A DNA stretch of 64,000 nucleotides from Protopterus annectens (Eukaryota; Chordata; Ceratodontiformes; Protopteridae): NCBI RefSeq assembly GCF_019279795.1, contig NC_056743.1:1782972966-1783036965 (forward strand), in the 5' to 3' direction. Below, piece by piece: positions 31,467-42,960 of the stretch. Numbering within the stretch: position 1 is the stretch's first letter; each line of letters starts with the position of its first letter. The notes under the pieces are model-generated. The model was not told the DNA's origin. It was given only the letters and a program-made list of their open reading frames with translations, and made no database searches. The position numbers and the translations under genes are program-made.

Positions 31467-32862
31467 CACCAGCAGTCTGACGAGCCTGATCTGCAAGGGT
31501 ATGGAACGCATTATCATGTAACTTATAAACAAAGACATTGGCAACCTTTAAACACTGGACCCCACCCCGTTTGGGCTTATGAAGGGCTGATCTTGTCTCC
31601 TGAACTTGATTGACTTCTTCAAATCAGTCTACAGAGCTGTGGGTGAGGGTAAGGTACTCCACACAGCCTATTTGGACCTCGCCAAGGCCTTCAACACCAT
31701 CCCCCACATTGGAATCCTAAATAAACTTACTAAGCTGGGCATAAATCCTTATTTCGCTCGATGGGTTGCCTACTGACAGAACCCAGACTGTAAAAGTAGC
31801 CAAATCCAAATCCAGCTCCAGAAAAGTGACAAGTGGAGTACCTCAGGGTTCAGTGCTAGGACTGCTCTTGTTCAGCATCTACTTCTCTGAAGTACAAGCC
31901 AACACTAAGGGACTCTGGCTAACAGAGTTTGCAGATGACTGAAAACTGGGAGCCATTATTGAATCCCCAAATTATGTGGATATTCTACAAAAGGGCCTTA
32001 CAGAAACAAATGCTTGGTGCCAGAGCCATACCCTCAAGCTTAATGCCAAGAAATGTATAGTTATCCCCTTTGGGAAAAAAAACATGTACCCATGAATTAC
32101 CACATAGGTGGCAGTACACTAAACACCAAAAGTGTGATGAGAGCCTTAGGGACACAGGTGGACAATGGTCTCACCTTTGATAAACCACATTGCCAGAACA
32201 GTCAGGAAATCCTTCTATGTGACACATCTCATTATTAAGGGCTTTTCATCCAGTAAAAATGAGGTCATTGTCTCACTGTACTCATCCCTCATTAGACCCA
32301 TTATTGAGTACAACACCCCATTTGGTATGTACCTCATAAGACATCTGCAACAGCTGGACAGGCCACAGAAATACCTCACTAAAAGAATCATAGGCCTAAA
32401 GATGATGCCCTTTGCTGACCGTCTAAAAAAAAAACTCCAGCTATACTCTATGGCATATTGTCTACTCAGAGGTGATCTCTGCTTAACATACAAGGCCATG
32501 TCAAACCCTGAGCTGTTGGACATGCTCCACTTAAAGAAATCCCAATCCCTCAAAGCCACTTGCTCCAGGGATCTAAACCTTGTCATCACAATGAACAAAA
32601 CATGCTGGAGGGATAGGTTCCTGACCCAGACACTCCCCAGACTCTGGATTAGACTGCTCATACATGACAAGCAGAGCGCCTCCTTGGCCCTCTTCAAACG
32701 GAACCTTGATTGGATGGGAGATAGGAAATTCTCCCTGGGGATCACATCAGTTGTCCTGCTAGACAGGGGTCCAGGGAACTAAATATTGTGGGAAGAAATA
32801 TCCAGGGAATTGTTTGGCTAGGCTTGTATAAGCCCTAGGGCCAATAGCCTAGTACCAACCTA
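31467..32862 (+). mobile_element. CR1 LINE fragment with RT C-terminal half
   Basis: Starts at the block SLTSLICKGMERIIM and runs to the AACCTATGAA tail. The RT core is frameshifted, and FADD is followed by a stop (EFADD, stop, KLGAI near 31940). The C-terminal region from 32165 to 32782 is a clean 205-residue frame including IRPIIEYNTPFGMYL and LCLTYKAMSNPELLDMLHLK. It lies 60 bp after another CR1 end in the same orientation and also seems 5'-truncated. Confidence 0.85.
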
Positions 32863-33146
32863 TGAAACTAGGAACTTATAAACCCAGGAAATCCTCGTCC
32901 ATTGGTCCTGCACCACCTTCAGGTGGAACCACCTCAGGGGATGGGGCTCACCCACCCGAGAGCGGGAGCGGAGAGGAACTGGTCACCTGTCGCGAGGTCT
33001 GGGTTGTGGTGCATAGCGAGCTCCGCAAGGAGGTCAGATCTGCTACTCCACCTCAAGGGCCATGTATCATGACTAGAGGGTTGGCCTGGCTCTCCAACTC
33101 AGCCCCCAGCACAACCATCTTTGGGGCTGTGAAGATGCAGTGGTGA
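32863..33146 (+). other. GC- and CpG-richer open frame of unknown nature
   Basis: Ninety-four codons are open from the CR1 tail on (PSGGTTSGDGAHPPESGSGE, then VTCREVWVVVHSELRKE), ending near a CAGTGGTGACT stretch that could be a donor. The base composition differs from both neighbours and looks like old coding DNA, perhaps a Pro/Ser-rich linker exon. No family recognised. Confidence 0.3.
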
Positions 33147-33235
33147 CTGCCCATGGGTGGGGATCTTAGTCCTATGGTTTCCACTAGGGGAATCATGGGC
33201 TTCCGATTTCCCAGCACCCCTCTCCATCAAGGTGT

Positions 33236-33345
33236 TTACCCCCCACATGTCATATACCACCCCTGTATGTGTCTTAGCTGTTAACCTACCCAACCTACCT
33301 CCCCAAATATACCTACTATCCCTCCCCAACATCCCACACACACCT
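33236..33345 (-). repeat. Inverted partner of 37270-37390
   Basis: The reverse complement shares ACAGGGGTGGTAT, GACATGTGG-GGGTAAACACC and the GGTATA-TTG-GGAGGT stretch with the plus strand at 37.3 kb. Confidence 0.55.
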
Positions 33346-33662
33346 GAAAAAAAGGGCAATCTGTTCTCAAAAAAAAATCACATCCCATACATAGCTGTCC
33401 ATTTCACACACGTGTCCACTGGCATCACAACATATTATTGTTGCCCTCACCCTCTCTCAGGGGTTTGACTGTCCAATCTACCTCCAAAGCCAGTCTATAT
33501 GCACAGCTGTTGCTGTAGAAGAAATGGGCAGCTATGGACCTTCCCTACACCCTTCTACACATCCCTAGCTATTTTCCCTACTGTCTTTCCCACTTTGTGC
33601 CCATTTTTCACCACTTTCCTATCAACCCTTTTTTCTTTTCTTTAAAAAAAATAGCATGAGGG

Positions 33663-33970
33663 TAAGCGGGAGTAAGCACTTTTAAGCAGTAGTAAGCGAG
33701 TTTAAGCCTGCTTGTGTTAGGGTAAGCAATACCTACAAAGGTTAAGCAATTTAGAAGCTGAGTATAAGAAACTGTAACCGGAAGTTAGCAGTGCTTACCT
33801 CTGTGTAAACCCACGCAAACCCGCTTACAACTGCTTAAAAGTGCGTTAATCACTCTGTATCCAATGGCACTTGTTCTGCCCAGCAACGAAAGAAAGAGCC
33901 TCAGCAAGATTCGAACCCAGGACCCTACACACCATAGCCAAAGTGATTTACCACCAAGCCATCTCAGATA
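33663..33970 (-). mobile_element. Decamer-array repeat with tRNA-like head, copy 2
   Basis: Ten-bp phased units TAAGCNNNNN from 33663 to about 33755 (fewer than copy 1), then GCTTA/GCGTT units from 33793 to 33852. After the shared core (AATCACTCTGTATCCAATGG, CCCAGCAACGAAAGAAAGAG) the tRNA-like stretch on the minus strand has ATGGCTTGGTGGTAAAT (A box) and GGGTTCGAATCT (B box). The array is followed by an A8 run at its outer end (33643-33650). Confidence 0.62.
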
Positions 33971-36901
33971 TACATACCTGTGATATTTTCACAAACATAT
34001 CATCCAGCACTGTCATTCAACAGTACAGGAAATGTATTTAAACAAGTAGATGTATGTGTGTATATATATTTATATCTAAATAGATATAACATATCTTTAT
34101 ATGTAGATATATATACACATATGCATGTATCTATAGATATATATGTCTACATCTATATGTCTAAAGATACACAGCAATATATATATATATGTAAACATAA
34201 ATATATATATCTATATACAGACACATATCTATAGATATAAAAGAGAACATAACAAAAACATATATGCCCACATACACCGTTAATGGGATTGAGGGGGTCC
34301 AAACAACATACATATTGCACATATAGGTATCCCCCCCCCCCACACAGCCAAACACGTTTGCCCTGCAATACACTACCAACAGTTGCAGATCCCATAACCT
34401 GGACATGACACAACATGGGCACAAGACATTAACAGTACTCCATCCCACCTGAAAGATGTCAGGCTGGTATCAGTAACATATCATGCAGTACAGTCTAGCT
34501 ACCATAGGGAATGTACAATGTGGAAGCAATCAACAACGCTAGGATACATATACACAGGCACATATATGCAGATACAGAGATATATATATATATAATATAT
34601 AATATATATATATACATATATATGTAACTACACATAAGCACACAGAGATATGTATAGGAAGATACATATGTAGAAGGTGCACACAATACAGAACAGCCAC
34701 TATGCCTACAATTAGCACCTTACCAACTGGACACTGTATGAGCCACCCATACAAATGACAATTGTTGCTTGCAACATATACCCACAGAGAGGTCAAAGGA
34801 TATAACATCACATACAGGTTTGCATACATGGGAAAGCTTTATCTGTGTACTATTACAGTTGTATATGCCATGTCATATAGCTGTTTAGACACTGACATAT
34901 ATATAAACAGAGTAATGCAACTGTGAAACATTTACATTAATACAGTAGTCTGGAAAGGTTTACATATTTTGCTGTCTAGGCCGAGGCCTTCCAGTAGTAC
35001 AATAGTAAAGACAGACTAGGCCACAGGATACCAACCAATCAATCAACAGTAAGTAATGCAGATGTTTAGTCCAGCAGCCTCTATCTAACTCTGTATGCAA
35101 TCCCTAGGGGGTAAAGACCTGAGTTTACACAATGGGATGTATCTGTTACATAACAAGGCATAACTATCACCATCACAATCACACTGACAAGCAGAACAGT
35201 CTGTATGGCAGGAGGCAGTAGGCCTGCATTTACTCAAGGTGAATTGTATGGTAATGTACATCCAGATACCTTAAGGCAGCCTACCCCTGATATCCCCACA
35301 TGTTGTAACAGCCTAGGTTAGTTATGGTGCATCTCCCCCCTAGAATCAATAATACAGAGCCTGTGCACTGTTACATACACTGACCTCTGGAGTGCATAAG
35401 GGCACACATGTATTGTGTAGGTGAAGCCCACACATATATAGACCCAACTCCCGTATGTGTGGGGGGCATAACAGCAGTAGACTGATGGCAGGAACGGCAG
35501 CATGACATTCTCACAGCCCACTACATAACAGCCCCTGACAGCATGTCATATGTACAAAGCCTGGTATGTAGGTGGAGGACAAAGGCTGGAAAAAAGGCCC
35601 GTATGTGTAAAACTGTTGTCATACACTAGGCAAGTCACCGGTGTTACAGGATAGTCTGCAACATACTGTTAGTCAGGAATATGAACTTAGAAACAGAAAT
35701 TGATGTAGCCATGTACTGATAGCACTCAAAACACACACACTGCCAGTGATATATCTGATACAGGACCTGTGTGGTGGACAGACAAAACATAATAGGCACA
35801 CCTCTGTCCATCAGGAGGATAGGCCCACAGTTGAGAGCTATGCAGACAGACTGCATTCCAAGTTAAACTAGTATGTACACACAAACTCTGTAACACCAGT
35901 GCTATACAATGCATACAACAACACTACTCACAGTCTGTCTGTAGTTCTGGAACCTCCTAGAAATATGGAGCTGGCCTGAGTGTGCAGGTTCTCCTGTAAG
36001 AGGTATTGCTACCTGCTGTCTATAACACTGCTGCACACACACAGGAAGGATGTCCATCATACAGGAAAGGTAAAGGGACCACGCCCACATGATGTAGGGA
36101 TTTATAGTAGTTGGTTGCATGACAGTGGTAACTGGAAGTAATACACAGCATGCTGCATGCAGGTAGCAAATGGAGGACACTGACTGGTGCAGAAGCTATC
36201 ACCTGATCATGTGCCTCCCCTACAAATTCCATGCTGCAATCTATGAAAAGCAGCTCATTCCATTTACTGGAGAGAAACTGAAAGTAAGAGAGAGAGAGAG
36301 AGAGAGAATGTGCATATAACGCACAGAAAAAAAAACATCCAGAAGAGTCTGCATTCCCAGAACAGGTATGTGAAGTATATAAGTATGCAAATGACCATAG
36401 TACTTGGTCCATAATAATGGGATAGATTATATGGAATGATGTATATGTGCCTTCAGGTATTGTTCAGCTGAACAACTGCTAAGGACAATAGAGTCCATCC
36501 CTATGGGTAGTGGGCCATACCCATCAACTGTGCAGAGCAGTACTGGCTGATAAGATGTAAGCCATCATAGTGTGTGTTGTGTAATGGGAAGTATGTATAT
36601 TACATGGCCAATAGCTGGTGGTGGACATAATGCCATAATGATGGACATGTGGGTTCCACAGCCCACCTCTTGCAGGATACTCAGGTTAACCTATATTGTA
36701 GCATGCAGGAATGTCATAGGTGTGTAATAGGATTACCTGCAATCTGGCCCTACATATACCCCCTAATGTCAGGCTGTGTCCATATGTGGCACCTGTCTGT
36801 GTTGTAGCAAGGCAGAACAGGGTGCAGGAAGGTGTTGTGAGATTGTGGACCTGATGTCTGAATGTACCCCACATATAGGTATGCATATGTGTACATCTAT
36901 A

Positions 36902-36908
<7 letters not shown>

Positions 36909-36945
<37 letters not shown>
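36909..36945. repeat. TA microsatellite
   Basis: About 18 TA units. Confidence 0.9.
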
Positions 36946-36947
<2 letters not shown>

Positions 36948-37269
36948 ACAGGTATGCCCACAAATATACAGTTACCCATGTGTGGATATATATATGAGCA
37001 CATATATGCAACATCACATATATCTACACATATATAGATATATACCTATATCCACATGTCTACATATATACAAACACACTGACAAACATATATGTATGTA
37101 AATACATGTCCCTGATATTACTACCACAGTGCTGCATATTATGTGCAAGGAAACAGCACACATAGCAATACACACATATCTACAGCTGTCAGTGTGTGCA
37201 ACATGGATGGGTATGTCACATGTGAACCTTTGTTGGGACCACATTGCCCTTGTCTGTGAAGTATGGATT

Positions 37270-37390
37270 GGTAATATGGGGAACTATGGCAGGTATAGTT
37301 GTGGAGGTGGTCAGGGCTGGTAGATCTAGAGGACAGCCTACAGGGGTGGTATGTGACATGTGGTGGGTAAACACCCTGGATGGTGTGTGT
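37270..37390 (+). repeat. Inverted partner of 33236-33345
   Basis: Diverged copy on the opposite strand; see 33236. Confidence 0.5.
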
Positions 37391-38233
37391 GGTATGTAAT
37401 GTGGATGCTTCATGGGCCCCAATATGGACACAATGGGAACAAGCCTCCCACCCACTGCTACTCACAATAGCAGCCACGTCCCAAAGGTGCCTGGCCTGGT
37501 GGCTGAGCAGGAAGAGCATGTGTGCCCTGTGAATGTGTACTGCATGCCCCAAGGTGATGTAGCACATCCCACATGTGTCTGTGGAGCCCGTTATGGAACA
37601 GACCCTGGACCTAACCTCAGGGGACAGGAATATGTCTGTGTGTGCCCCCAGGGGGGACAAAATCTCCTAGGTTGGTTCCATCTGATGGTATTGCTGGATC
37701 AGTACATTAGAAGGTCCCAGGGTGGGTTACACATGTGATGTGGCCTGGTAACATGGGCAGATGAGTTTGGAGAGGTGATTCTGCTGGCCAATAGTACATA
37801 TACATGCTATTGTGTCACTGTTATAGACCATATGTCGGTAGTAATAGTCTACACAATCCCAGAACATATCCAACAGCATGCATAGATAACTGCAATAACA
37901 CAGAATGTCAGATGTGCAGCAAATACATAGCAGGCATACCACAAGCGTATATGGAACCATTGTGGCCATAACAATGGCATGCAGGTGAATAGTCTGTAAC
38001 AGGCCATCAATGATGGTGTCCACACAGGGAACATGGCTACAAACACATTACACAAAGCGTGGTACAGTACAATATCTGCCCCACTGGTAGGTATGCTGTA
38101 GCCATACCTACTGAGTTGTGTGTACTGTTTGTTTTCACTGATATGGTGGGGGGTGACAGTGATGTGTATTAAGAATTGTGGTAACCTTGCTGCATGACTT
38201 CCTCACATCTGTGTTTATCTTTATGCCTTTTAG

Positions 38234-38648
38234 GCGCAATGACCCATATAAGGCTGCCAGCCTACACAGCATCTGAAAATGAAATCCTGCTGAATGAACT
38301 GATACAACACTATGCGATCTTGTTTGGCTAGGCTGCCATGAGCATCAGGAGTGGACCACCCTGTGGAATGACCTAGTCCACAGAGTGAATGATGTTGGAC
38401 TGCACAACCGCAGTTATGAGCAGGTCCAGCATCATTGTTCTGACCTGCTTCAAAAAGCCTGTCGGCATGCTGCTAAATTCCAGGGGGATCACCTCACCAC
38501 AGGGGAGCCATGCCATCCATTCCCCCTCTGACACTTCTGGAGGAGCTCCTGGCCAGCCTCATGGCACCTGCCCGGCCGGTCAGCCACCAACTGCCGGACA
38601 CCTTTGTGGAGGTGGGTACCACCCACACACCAGCCCAGGAGTGTGCAG
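38234..38648 (+). pseudogene. Myb/SANT-like protein, Harbinger type, first coding exon
   Basis: Begins right after the acceptor TTTATGCCTTTTAG; ATG is at 38239. It reads YTASENEILLNELIQHYAILFG (stop 38329), continues after a frame change as EWTTLWNDLVHRVNDVGLHN and RSYEQVQHHCSDLLQKA, then after a second frame change as LLEELLASLMAP up to the donor GCAG-GTAAGG at 38648. The three-helix pattern with W-W spacing and the LFG motif match Myb proteins encoded by vertebrate Harbinger elements. Such proteins carry the transposase into the nucleus and onto the element ends. Two frameshifts and one stop make it a pseudogene. Confidence 0.68.
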
Positions 38649-41264
38649 GTAAGGTCACAGGGCACATCAGTAGACCACTGTTGCATATACATCTGCATCG
38701 GTACAGGTAGATCATGCATATTTGACATGTCATAGATATGTTGTGTTGCTGCATAGTAGTAGTAATAAACAGATGTCTATTTGTGGTAGTATTGTGGAAA
38801 TTTACCATTGATGTATTGTAATACTGCACCCACCCTGTAGCACTGCCACAGGTGTGGCCACTGACATTGCATCTCTCACCCTCTTATGTAGGTCCCTCCA
38901 GGATACTAAAAAGGCAGTAGCCTGTAGCTGGTAAGTATGGTTTATGTAGATGCTTGCCAATACACCAGGCATGTAATGGCAATGGTATATTCTATGGACG
39001 CATCTAACACACCTACCCAGAATGCATGCTGTACATGTGCACGTATTGTTGCTGTGAAATGCACGGCATCACAGAAGTGACCATGATGGGGTATTGGAAG
39101 GGTATGTCAGACACCTGCATGATAACTAACATCCTGTCATTGTGGAATGTGTCCGCAGGGAGTAACATAATGGTGGGAGACATGGCCTACAGTAGGGACA
39201 TGTTTGGAACAACACCTATATACTGTGAAATACCAGTGTATATACCTGTAGGACAATGGCAACTGCTGCAGAGATATATTATGGCATAAGGCATTACAGT
39301 GGTCCACATTTTCAGCTGGGACTAGGCTGTACTATGTTGTGTTCAGTGTATGGTATGCTGCAAAGTGGCACACATGTGTAGGGCTTACTTGTCATGCATC
39401 TGCAAAAAAGCTGAAGGAGGGGGGTGTCAGCATGACACACCAGTGCACTGCAGCAGGGATGCTAAGGATGCTAAGAATGGCTGTAGCTGCACATAGTCAG
39501 GTTCAGGACCTGTGGCAGATGTAACCCTACCCCCACAGCAATAGTGACGGCAGTGTGTGAACACCAAGGGATGTGCACATGAGTAGACCTTGCAATCATG
39601 CAGATTAGGGGGATATGTGGAGGGCAGACTGAACATACACTGGCAAATGCAGATGACCCATGCTGGTATACCTCCACCAGGAGTAGTGAATGCTGTAGCA
39701 CACACAACAAGAGGTGCGACAAACTGTCATAGCACACATATGCCCACGCAGAGTGTATGCATCATGGTCAGCATCCGCACACCTAACACATTCCGTAGAC
39801 ACTACATGTGAAAGTATAGGACATATGTCATATATCGGGCTCATGTACTGTTAAGATATGCAGTGATGTGGTCCCAATGCAGATAATGGATGGGTGCGTC
39901 ATATCAATAAGGGTGTGTACACCCCCCATAGCCATGGTATGCTCTGATGGTTGTTAATGTAAGAGTATTAGATTGGTCATACATGGTCTGCTGATGTTGA
40001 GAGCTGTAAATCAGACATCATGAATTCACAAATGACATCTGTCCACATATCATCCCAGGTATGTGTTGCTGAAAAACATAGTGGCTGTGAGCATTAAATT
40101 TGACATAACTGACACAGTACTACCATTCTGCAATGGGTTGTACACCTGTGAGGTGCGGTGCACAGTACATGGAAGGGTGCAGAAGAGGTGCACAGCAATA
40201 CTGTGTACATGGGTGCAGTGGTATCCAGGGAAAGGGGCATCACCTAGCAACACAGCACATGCATCACACACATGTATACTGTTGCTAGCATGGATTGACT
40301 ATAGCTGCACTGCATGCTGTTGTGTACCATATGTTTTGCATGTTGACAGATGGGTAATAGGAGAACTGTGTGTACTATCATTGTGCAACCTCACGTGTGT
40401 GTGTGCGCATCCTGGTGGTTAGTTAGTTTGTCTGTAGGGTCACGCTGGTGAAGTGGAGGGAGGTTGATGCATGTAGGATGTGTACGTGCATGTGTGTGTG
40501 TTTGTGTGGGTGGCCATGTATGCACATGTGTGATTGTGGGGTGTTCATACAGCAGAACCTCCCTTTGGGATCATGCAGTACATGGACATGGACTGCCACA
40601 TTACACACCAGGAATACTTGTCATGTATGTAATCACAGGACAGCTGATAGTATAATAAGGTCTGTAGCATGGAACAGGCATTGAGAGGAACGGTAGACAC
40701 CAGGTATACCTTTAATATTGCATTCAGCAGAGAGGTGACCTACAACCCACGTATGCAGAGCTACAGATGCATTGGGGAAGTACTAGGCAACACCAGGGAG
40801 TGTATCCATAAATCACAGTTGTCACATGATAGGCTGATTGAGTAGCACATCTAGCATGTACTGAACAATGCATACACATAACACACTATGGAGTGAACAT
40901 AGTAGCCCACACATATAGGGACCATGCTCATGATGTCTGGATGTACACAGGGTGAACACTGACTGACAGCAGTGAGGCCATCTAACACTGCTACAGACAG
41001 GTCAAACAGGTGATGTAGTAACAGGTCTTGTGTTGTGCTCACTTGTCTAGGCATTTAGAGGAATGATATGTTAATGAGTGGTATCAATGTCTGTATGTTA
41101 CCTAGTATGATGCAGGATGGGGAACACATGGAAATATACGTGGGACTGTCTGTAAAGTCACAGACAGGTAGGTATTATGGTGCTGTGTGTGTGTATGTGT
41201 GTGTGTATACTGTTAGGCAATGGTGTACAGGTTTTAAAGTGTGTTTATTGTTTTCCCCCAACAG
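38649..41264. other. Putative introns of the Myb-like gene
   Basis: Bounded by GTAAGG and by TTGTTTTCCCCCAACAG. An internal mini-exon is possible at 38892-38930 (acceptor CTCTTATGTAG, donor GTAAGTATGG). Nothing else recognised. Confidence 0.4.
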
Positions 41265-42060
41265 TTGGTGAGGTGGGTCAGGGTCCCTCCTGCATGCATT
41301 CTAATGTTGGTGTCCATATAGACACAGAAGATGATGACAGTACTGTTGAGGCACAGGTGGGGTTGTCAGGGGCCATAACAGCACCATCATTTGACATCCC
41401 CCTTTTAACCACCCCACCCCACACATAGTTTTAGTGCCTATACATACCCCATCAGCGGTGGCCATAGCGGAGGGATAGCTGGTGTTTGGTGGCTGTGCAC
41501 AGGGAGGTGTGGTAACCATGCCTACTGTATCTAGTCACAGCAGTCATAGTTGGTAGTCCAACAGGTCACCATATAGGCAGATGTCCTAGGATGCTCATGG
41601 TAGGGTCGCTGGACATGACCCTGGCAGAGGCAACATAGCTAGTACCAGAAGGTGCATATTTCAGGCTGTCATGGAGGTGCAGGCATGCATAGAACATTAC
41701 ACCAGACAAGTCCTGAGGCTGCAGAGGGCTGCTCTCACATCTGCAAGTGACAACACCCATGAACTGGCAGATGCCATCCATGCGTTAAATGAGTTCATGA
41801 ATAGATGGTCTGGTGAGATGATGGCCCTCATTGACCGTGGTCTGCCCATGCTTGAACGTGTGATGGGAGTGTGGTGACGGCTGCGTGGACATAGGCCAGC
41901 TACACCAACAGCTGTCAGTCAATGTGGATGTGCTAGGACACCAAGAGGCTCCCGTAGTGGCAGTACCATCCCTGGAACTGTGGGAGGTGCTGTCCACACT
42001 ACACCACAGCAGGCCATGAGCACGTGGTCTTGGAAAATCCCAGGAGGGACCTGGTACCAG
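41265..42060 (+). pseudogene. Myb-like protein, C-terminal exon
   Basis: After the acceptor the reading VGEVGQGPSCMHSN leads into an acidic stretch (DTEDDDSTVEAQ). Following several breaks comes a helical C-terminal domain at 41671-41874: VLRLQRAALTSASDNTHELA, then MNRWSGEMMALIDRGLPMLE. Past a TGA at 41875 the frame continues with an Arg/Ser/Thr-rich tail (RLRGHRPATP). An acidic linker, a Leu-rich oligomerising helix and a basic tail are usual at the end of Harbinger Myb proteins. Linking it to the exon at 38234 is inference from order and strand. Confidence 0.5.
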
Positions 42061-42389
42061 CAGACATTTGTCATCATCAGGTGACAGTAGCACATTGAAG
42101 CTTGTATCTGTACATGCCCATGAAACCCCTGGCAGGCACAGTCCATGTGCCTGTGGCCATAGGCAGTGAACTTCACACTCTGCCAGGTCTGGTCTGCAGC
42201 TGTCCATAAACACCTGTGTAGGGCAGCCACATGGCAGAACTATGTGCATTCATACCCACACACTATACAAACACACCTATGGCAACCCCATACCTATACA
42301 CACCACATCACCACACCCAGTTAACCTCAGTACACCCCACACCCACAGTGTCAAATGTATGGCCCACCCTCGGCCTCTGGCAAGCCAAC

Positions 42390-42960
42390 AACACACCCTA
42401 TGCATACGATGATACCTGTGCCACATCCCTGTCATCCATACCATCTATGCAGGGACAGGCTACTATGGTTCTGATGCACACGGTGACTGCACTACAGTGT
42501 ACCACAGTACTGCAGTGTAACATGTTGTAAGGAGTAAAGTGTAATGCATATATGTCAGTTAGTGTAGCCATCCAGCAATGTTGCATTATAGTTGTTAGTA
42601 ACACTGGTTGATTGTGGTCTCTATAATGTTATCCATTTGTGTTGTAGGTGCACATGTACCAGTACGAGGATGCCCTGTGCATATGATGATACCTGTACCA
42701 CATTCCTGTCATCCATACCATCAATGCAGGGACAGGCTGATATGGTTCTGATGCACATGGTGACTGTACTACAGTGTACCACAGTACTGCAGTGAAACAT
42801 GTTGTAAGGAGGAAAGTGTAATGCATATATGTCAGGTAGTGTAGCTATCCAGCAATGATGTATTATAACTGTTATTAACACTGGTTGATTGTGGTCTCTA
42901 TAATGTTATCCATTTGTGTTGTAGGTGTGCATGTGTCAGCACGAGGATGGTCTGCAGTAA
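42390..42960 (+). repeat. Tandem duplication, period 278 bp
   Basis: 42395-42660 and 42673-42925 agree at nearly every position (CATCCATACCATC-ATGCAGGGACAGG, CACAGTACTGCAGTG), and a third partial unit ends near 42960. Each period ends TTGTGTTGTAGGTG, an acceptor-like sequence. Confidence 0.85.

Larger units (their letters stand above)
33971..38233. other. Simple repeats and unassigned DNA
   Basis: TATA-rich microsatellite-like stretches lie at 34060-34240, 34580-34625 and 36900-37095, a C10 run at 34331, and GA repeats at 36287-36308. The many short Tyr-Ile frames come from these repeats. The part just upstream of 38234 ends in a good splice acceptor. No gene is supported. Confidence 0.5.

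Noticed and set aside
32215-32745. 176-codon minus-strand frame inside CR1
   Set aside because: Complement of the conserved CR1 C-terminal coding region; the plus strand carries the recognisable protein.
37139-37660. 173-codon minus-strand frame
   Set aside because: Long but with no recognised domain, His/Thr/Cys-rich like chance frames nearby, and it spans a non-coding inverted repeat.
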